From Bacteroidia bacterium (GTDB lineage Bacteria; Bacteroidota; Bacteroidia; NS11-12g; UBA955): 8,052 bases of DNA. The stretch is taken from contig JADLHV010000081.1 of assembly GCA_020848595.1 (NCBI GenBank), forward strand, positions 1-8,052. The letters are read 5' to 3'. The notes under the pieces were generated by a model. The model did not search any database. It was not told where the DNA came from and saw nothing but the letters and a program-made list of their open reading frames with translations. Every line of letters starts with the position of its first letter. Positions within the stretch are counted from its first letter, which is position 1. Shown here in pieces: positions 5,441-8,052 of the stretch. The translations under genes and the position numbers were made by a program.

Positions 5441-6457
5441 ATAGAATTCCATAAGAACATATCTCTAAAACCTCATAATACATTCGGACTGGATGTAAAA
5501 GCCGCTGCATTTTGTGAGGTGAATTCTTTAAGTCAATTAAAACAGGCTTTACTTGAAAATCGTCTTGAACATTTTATGTTTTTAGGTGGTGGAAGTAATG
5601 TTTTATTTGCTAAAGATTATAACGGTCTTATAATTAAAAATAATATAAAAGGTATTCAAGTTGAGCATGAAGACATTGAATCAGTTTACTTAAAAGCATA
5701 TAGCGGAGAAGTATGGCACGATTTGGTTGTTTATTGTGTCAATAAAGGATGGGGAGGTATAGAGAATTTATCTTTAATACCTGGAACTGTTGGCGCTGCT
5801 CCAATGCAAAATATTGGGGCTTATGGTGTTGAACTTGAGAATTGTTTTGTTGAACTAGAAGCTTTTAACTTACGTACGCTTGAATTTGAAAAGTTCAATA
5901 AACAAGCTTGTGCTTTTGGGTATAGAGAAAGTGTATTCAAACGCCAGTTAAAGGGACAGTATTTTATATATTCTGTAACGTTAAAGTTAAATAAACACCC
6001 AAAAACCAATATTGAATATGGCGATATTAAGCAAATACTTTTAGACGCCGGCATTCAACCTGAAAATGCTAGTATAAAAGAAGTTTCAAACGCTGTTATC
6101 GCTATACGCAGCAGCAAATTGCCAAACCCTAAGGAATTGGGGAATAGTGGTAGTTTTTTTAAGAATCCGGTCATCTCAGTTGACCATTTTGAACAATTAA
6201 AAATAAGGTATCCAGAAATAAAAGGTTTTCCGCAATCGCAAGGTGTTAAAGTACCTGCCGCATGGTTAATAGAGCAATGTGGATGGAAAGGTAAACGAGT
6301 TGGAGAAACGGGTTCTCATGCCAAACAAGCTTTAGTTTTAGTCAATTACGGACATGCTAAAGGTGAAGAAATTTATCAATTAGCTATGGACATTATAAAA
6401 AGTGTCAAGGAGAAATTCTCAATTACATTGGAACCAGAAGTGAATTTAATAGGGTAG
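5441..6457 (+). CDS. murB: UDP-N-acetylmuramate dehydrogenase MurB (start codon non-standard or lost)
   Basis: MurB reduces UDP-GlcNAc-enolpyruvate to UDP-MurNAc with NADPH and FAD, the second committed step of cytoplasmic peptidoglycan precursor synthesis. Counting from GTG 5519: GGGSNVLF (23-30) and SLIPGTVGAAPMQNIGAYG (85-103) bind FAD; GYRESVF (134-140) and GNSGSFFKNP (208-217) mark the type I (E. coli-like) enzyme, with Ser212 as the proton donor and Glu307 in LEPEV as the E. coli Glu325 equivalent. GTG 5519 is the first standard start and would give 312 residues, but the same frame upstream (5462-5512) encodes SLKPHNTFGLDVKAAAF, the conserved MurB N-terminus. In-frame codons between the hutU stop (5432-5434) and there include no ATG, GTG or TTG, only ATA at 5441 and 5459. 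I start at ATA 5441 (about 339 residues, near the family's 342); 5459 is equally allowed. The 6-nt gap implies cotranscription and translational coupling with hutU. Confidence 0.93.
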   Translation: MEFHKNISLKPHNTFGLDVKAAAFCEVNSLSQLKQALLENRLEHFMFLGGGSNVLFAKDYNGLIIKNNIKGIQVEHEDIESVYLKAYSGEVWHDLVVYCVNKGWGGIENLSLIPGTVGAAPMQNIGAYGVELENCFVELEAFNLRTLEFEKFNKQACAFGYRESVFKRQLKGQYFIYSVTLKLNKHPKTNIEYGDIKQILLDAGIQPENASIKEVSNAVIAIRSSKLPNPKELGNSGSFFKNPVISVDHFEQLKIRYPEIKGFPQSQGVKVPAAWLIEQCGWKGKRVGETGSHAKQALVLVNYGHAKGEEIYQLAMDIIKSVKEKFSITLEPEVNLIG

Positions 6458-6661
6458 TCTTGTTATATCTGATTTGTTAGGATTACTTTTTTTTAAAAAT
6501 TGCTTTGCAAAATTGAAATCATGAATAAAATTTATTGAGGTAACTGAAAAGATCAATAACTCAGCATGTTTGAATTATATTTAAATTAAGATAGTACAAA
6601 ATTAACTTTGAAGTTCTTTTTGTTCCACTAAATTAATAACTATATTGTAGATTAATCGATA
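6458..6661. other. AT-rich intergenic region, nothing recognised
   Basis: About 200 nt between the murB stop and the terminator hairpin hold no coding frame longer than a few codons and no RNA gene that I can fold by eye. A short palindromic word, TTGCTTTGCAA (6499-6509), is present but isolated. Both flanking genes point into this region, so no promoter is expected. Confidence 0.5.
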
Positions 6662-6701
6662 TTAAAAGAGTGAGATACTTTCTGATCTCTCACTCTTTTA
6701 A
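6662..6701. terminator. Bidirectional Rho-independent terminator between murB and the T9SS protein gene
   Basis: TTAAAAGAGTGAGA (6662-6675) and its exact reverse complement (6688-6701) form a 14-bp stem around a 12-nt loop. Each arm ends in a T-run on one strand, so the hairpin can stop the rightward hutU-murB transcript and the leftward transcript, whose stop codon is at 6716-6718. Its GAGTGAGA core resembles the arms of the terminator at 124-174. Confidence 0.85.
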
Positions 6702-6715
6702 ATATACTAATTATT

Positions 6716-8052
6716 TTAATTTTCGTGCATTACCAGTAATCGGGTATTACCAACTACTCTGCCATCCTTGTATACTCTTATAAAGTATAAGCCATCGGTG
6801 ACTGAACTTAAATCTAATTCAAGATCACCTGAAGCTTGTTGAGTGTTTATGGATTTTATTATTCTACCATTTACGTCCATCAAATCAAAACTTAATTGAT
6901 TCGGTTGGTCTGTAAATTGATAATTGATATGTGTGCTGTTATTTGCCGGATTTGGATACACCATTAAATTAAATTGCTCAACTGTGTTGACTAATATTGA
7001 GACATTCGAATCACACGGTGGTAACGCTATACATACATTTCTCCAACAAGTTTTTCCAGTACTTACTTCGGTTAATAACACTTTAAAACAAATTATAGAA
7101 TTTGTTGGAGATAAATCAGTGAATTCGCAGCTAATAGTTTGCATGCCGCTCGCAATTGGATTTGGTGTAATAGGGCCAAATGTACCAGCTGCAATTGGTG
7201 GAATAGTTACTGTAGCAGGACCAGCAAATGGATTCAGTACCGTTAAGTCAATATCGTATGTCCAAATTCCACCTTCTTGTTGGTGACAATGTGCACATTC
7301 GCCGTATACACCAATTGAGCAACTGTCTTTACTACATGGCTTATATTGAGTCTTTATCGAATCTTTACAAACCAATCCAGTGACTGGGTCAAATGCATAT
7401 AGATAAATAGTAATGAAACTGCTTGTAGGACTTAAGTCGGTATACGTCCAACATAAACTTTGTGGTCCATTGTTAATGGTAACTGGATTAACACTGAAAC
7501 TTGAACTAGGAGCACTCAAAGTTAAAGTCGAGCCACTGCTGCCACTCCAATTGATGTTCATGCAAACATAGTATTGAGGATTGCCACTGCCATCAAGTCC
7601 TATACACGTAAACTCAGTGATTTTTGGACTGATTTTACAATCTTTCTGACCACAAGGGGGTAATTTTGTACAGATAGTTGTATCACATCTCGTTTCTTTA
7701 TTAAAGATTATTATAGTGAAACAAGCTATAGAATCTTGTGGTGGGATATCTTCAAAGTTTGCTGTTACAGTATTTATTCCGGATGCCAATAAACTTGGAC
7801 TTAAGCTAGATATAATACCATTACTACTCGTAATATTGACATTAGCGCCTGCTCCCAAACTATTATTGAAAGTAAATGATAAACTATAAGTTTGATTACC
7901 CATTTCACTCACTGGTCCACAATCGACTTTAATATTACCACTGAATTGACAGCCACCACATTGAATAAAATTGATATCAATTGGTTCTGATTTATCTATA
8001 CAGCCTGCAAAAGTGGTAATTTGTAAATAGTAAGTGCCAGATTGATAGAGTG
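6716..8052 (-). CDS. T9SS-secreted multi-module protein, 5' end outside the window (partial)
   Basis: The frame is open from the stop at 6716-6718 to the right edge, giving at least 444 residues; the N-terminus is missing. GTG 7912 is not a real start, because the upstream codons (for example SGTYYLQITTFAGCIDKS) continue a typical beta-sandwich repeat. Three tandem modules of about 100 residues follow, each framed by Cys: 7652-7951, 7334-7639 and 7013-7321. They begin CQFSG, CKISP and CSIGV, and end LPPC, YKPC and LPPC; the repeated core is like 'i.sG..ti...f.dlsPt.sitcf.i.l.d..tg..C'. The last 81 residues (6719-6961), starting VYPNPANN and containing LMDVNGRII and LSSVTDGLYFIRVYKDGR, are a Por/T9SS type A C-terminal sorting domain. 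It is thus exported through the type IX system and cleaved, then released or attached to the surface. The cargo's role is unknown; an adhesin or structural role is a guess. Confidence 0.88.
   Translation of the reverse strand, partial: LYQSGTYYLQITTFAGCIDKSEPIDINFIQCGGCQFSGNIKVDCGPVSEMGNQTYSLSFTFNNSLGAGANVNITSSNGIISSLSPSLLASGINTVTANFEDIPPQDSIACFTIIIFNKETRCDTTICTKLPPCGQKDCKISPKITEFTCIGLDGSGNPQYYVCMNINWSGSSGSTLTLSAPSSSFSVNPVTINNGPQSLCWTYTDLSPTSSFITIYLYAFDPVTGLVCKDSIKTQYKPCSKDSCSIGVYGECAHCHQQEGGIWTYDIDLTVLNPFAGPATVTIPPIAAGTFGPITPNPIASGMQTISCEFTDLSPTNSIICFKVLLTEVSTGKTCWRNVCIALPPCDSNVSILVNTVEQFNLMVYPNPANNSTHINYQFTDQPNQLSFDLMDVNGRIIKSINTQQASGDLELDLSSVTDGLYFIRVYKDGRVVGNTRLLVMHEN
6719..6961 (-). other. 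T9SS type A C-terminal sorting domain
   Basis: The last 81 residues of the partial protein carry the three usual blocks: YPNPANN at the start, the middle strand pair FDLMDVNGRIIKS, and the end block GLYFIRVYKDGRVV followed by a short strand to the C-terminus. This domain guides folded cargo to the outer-membrane type IX translocon, a system confined to Bacteroidota, and is the firmest taxonomic marker in the window. Confidence 0.92.
7013..7951 (-). repeat. Three tandem Cys-framed protein modules (diverged coding repeat)
   Basis: Modules at 7652-7951, 7334-7639 and 7013-7321 share the order 'C-x-I/F ... strand-rich ... asG..t...f.DlsP..sii.f.i.l ... C ... PPC', with junctions of the form PC-x4-C (CGQKDC, CSKDSC). 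They are similar at protein level only; I see no long DNA identity, so the duplications look old. Confidence 0.75.

Noticed and set aside
5493..5498. ATG-TAA minimal ORF upstream of GTG 5519 as a murB regulatory element
   Set aside because: It lies inside the conserved MurB N-terminal coding segment in another frame and is most simply chance.
6924..7286. 120-codon plus-strand frame
   Set aside because: It lies wholly antisense inside the T9SS protein gene and shows no recognisable protein features.
7910..7912. GTG as the start of the T9SS protein
   Set aside because: The frame stays open for 46 more codons to the window edge and encodes a beta-repeat continuous with the downstream modules, so the gene is truncated by the window.
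1..8052. Defence system, CRISPR array, insertion sequence, prophage or riboswitch
   Set aside because: I found no regularly spaced repeats, transposase or integrase motifs, phage genes, or recognisable riboswitch core on either strand.

Overview
The window looks like part of an AT-rich Bacteroidota chromosome. The grounds are: a partial gene ending in a type IX secretion (T9SS/Por) C-terminal sorting domain; several promoters of the Bacteroidota form TTG-N19-22-TAnnTTTG; almost no Shine-Dalgarno sequences; and signal peptides ending in NAQ or carrying a lipobox. I would not go below phylum. No phage, transposon, CRISPR or defence genes are visible, so this reads as ordinary core chromosome with a few odd details.

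Layout. Positions 1-440 hold two leftward tRNA genes, tRNA-Gly(GCC) then tRNA-Leu(UAA), each followed by a terminator-like hairpin, with a recognisable promoter upstream of tRNA-Gly. A rightward FAD-dependent oxidoreductase (456-1577) converges, with a 1-nt gap, on a leftward LVIVD-repeat beta-propeller lipoprotein (1579-2805). That gene shares a 48-bp divergent promoter region, built on a tandem 20-bp repeat, with a rightward secreted predicted outer-membrane beta-barrel protein (2854-3606). After a 160-nt gap comes hutU (urocanase, 3767-5434), whose promoter lies so close to the ATG that its mRNA is probably leaderless. Immediately downstream, in the same reading frame, is murB. It is complete by homology but has no ATG, GTG or TTG at its homologous N-terminus. 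A bidirectional terminator (6662-6701) separates murB from a leftward, window-truncated T9SS cargo protein with three Cys-framed modules (6716-8052).

Functionally the genes are mixed: translation (tRNAs), histidine degradation (hutU), peptidoglycan precursor synthesis (murB), an amine or amino-acid oxidase-type flavoenzyme, and three cell-envelope or secreted proteins. The hutU-murB pair is arranged as an operon, but no pathway links the two, and no other hut or mur gene is in view. The best leads are the missing murB start codon, the likely leaderless hutU transcript and the duplicated promoter element at 2811-2850.
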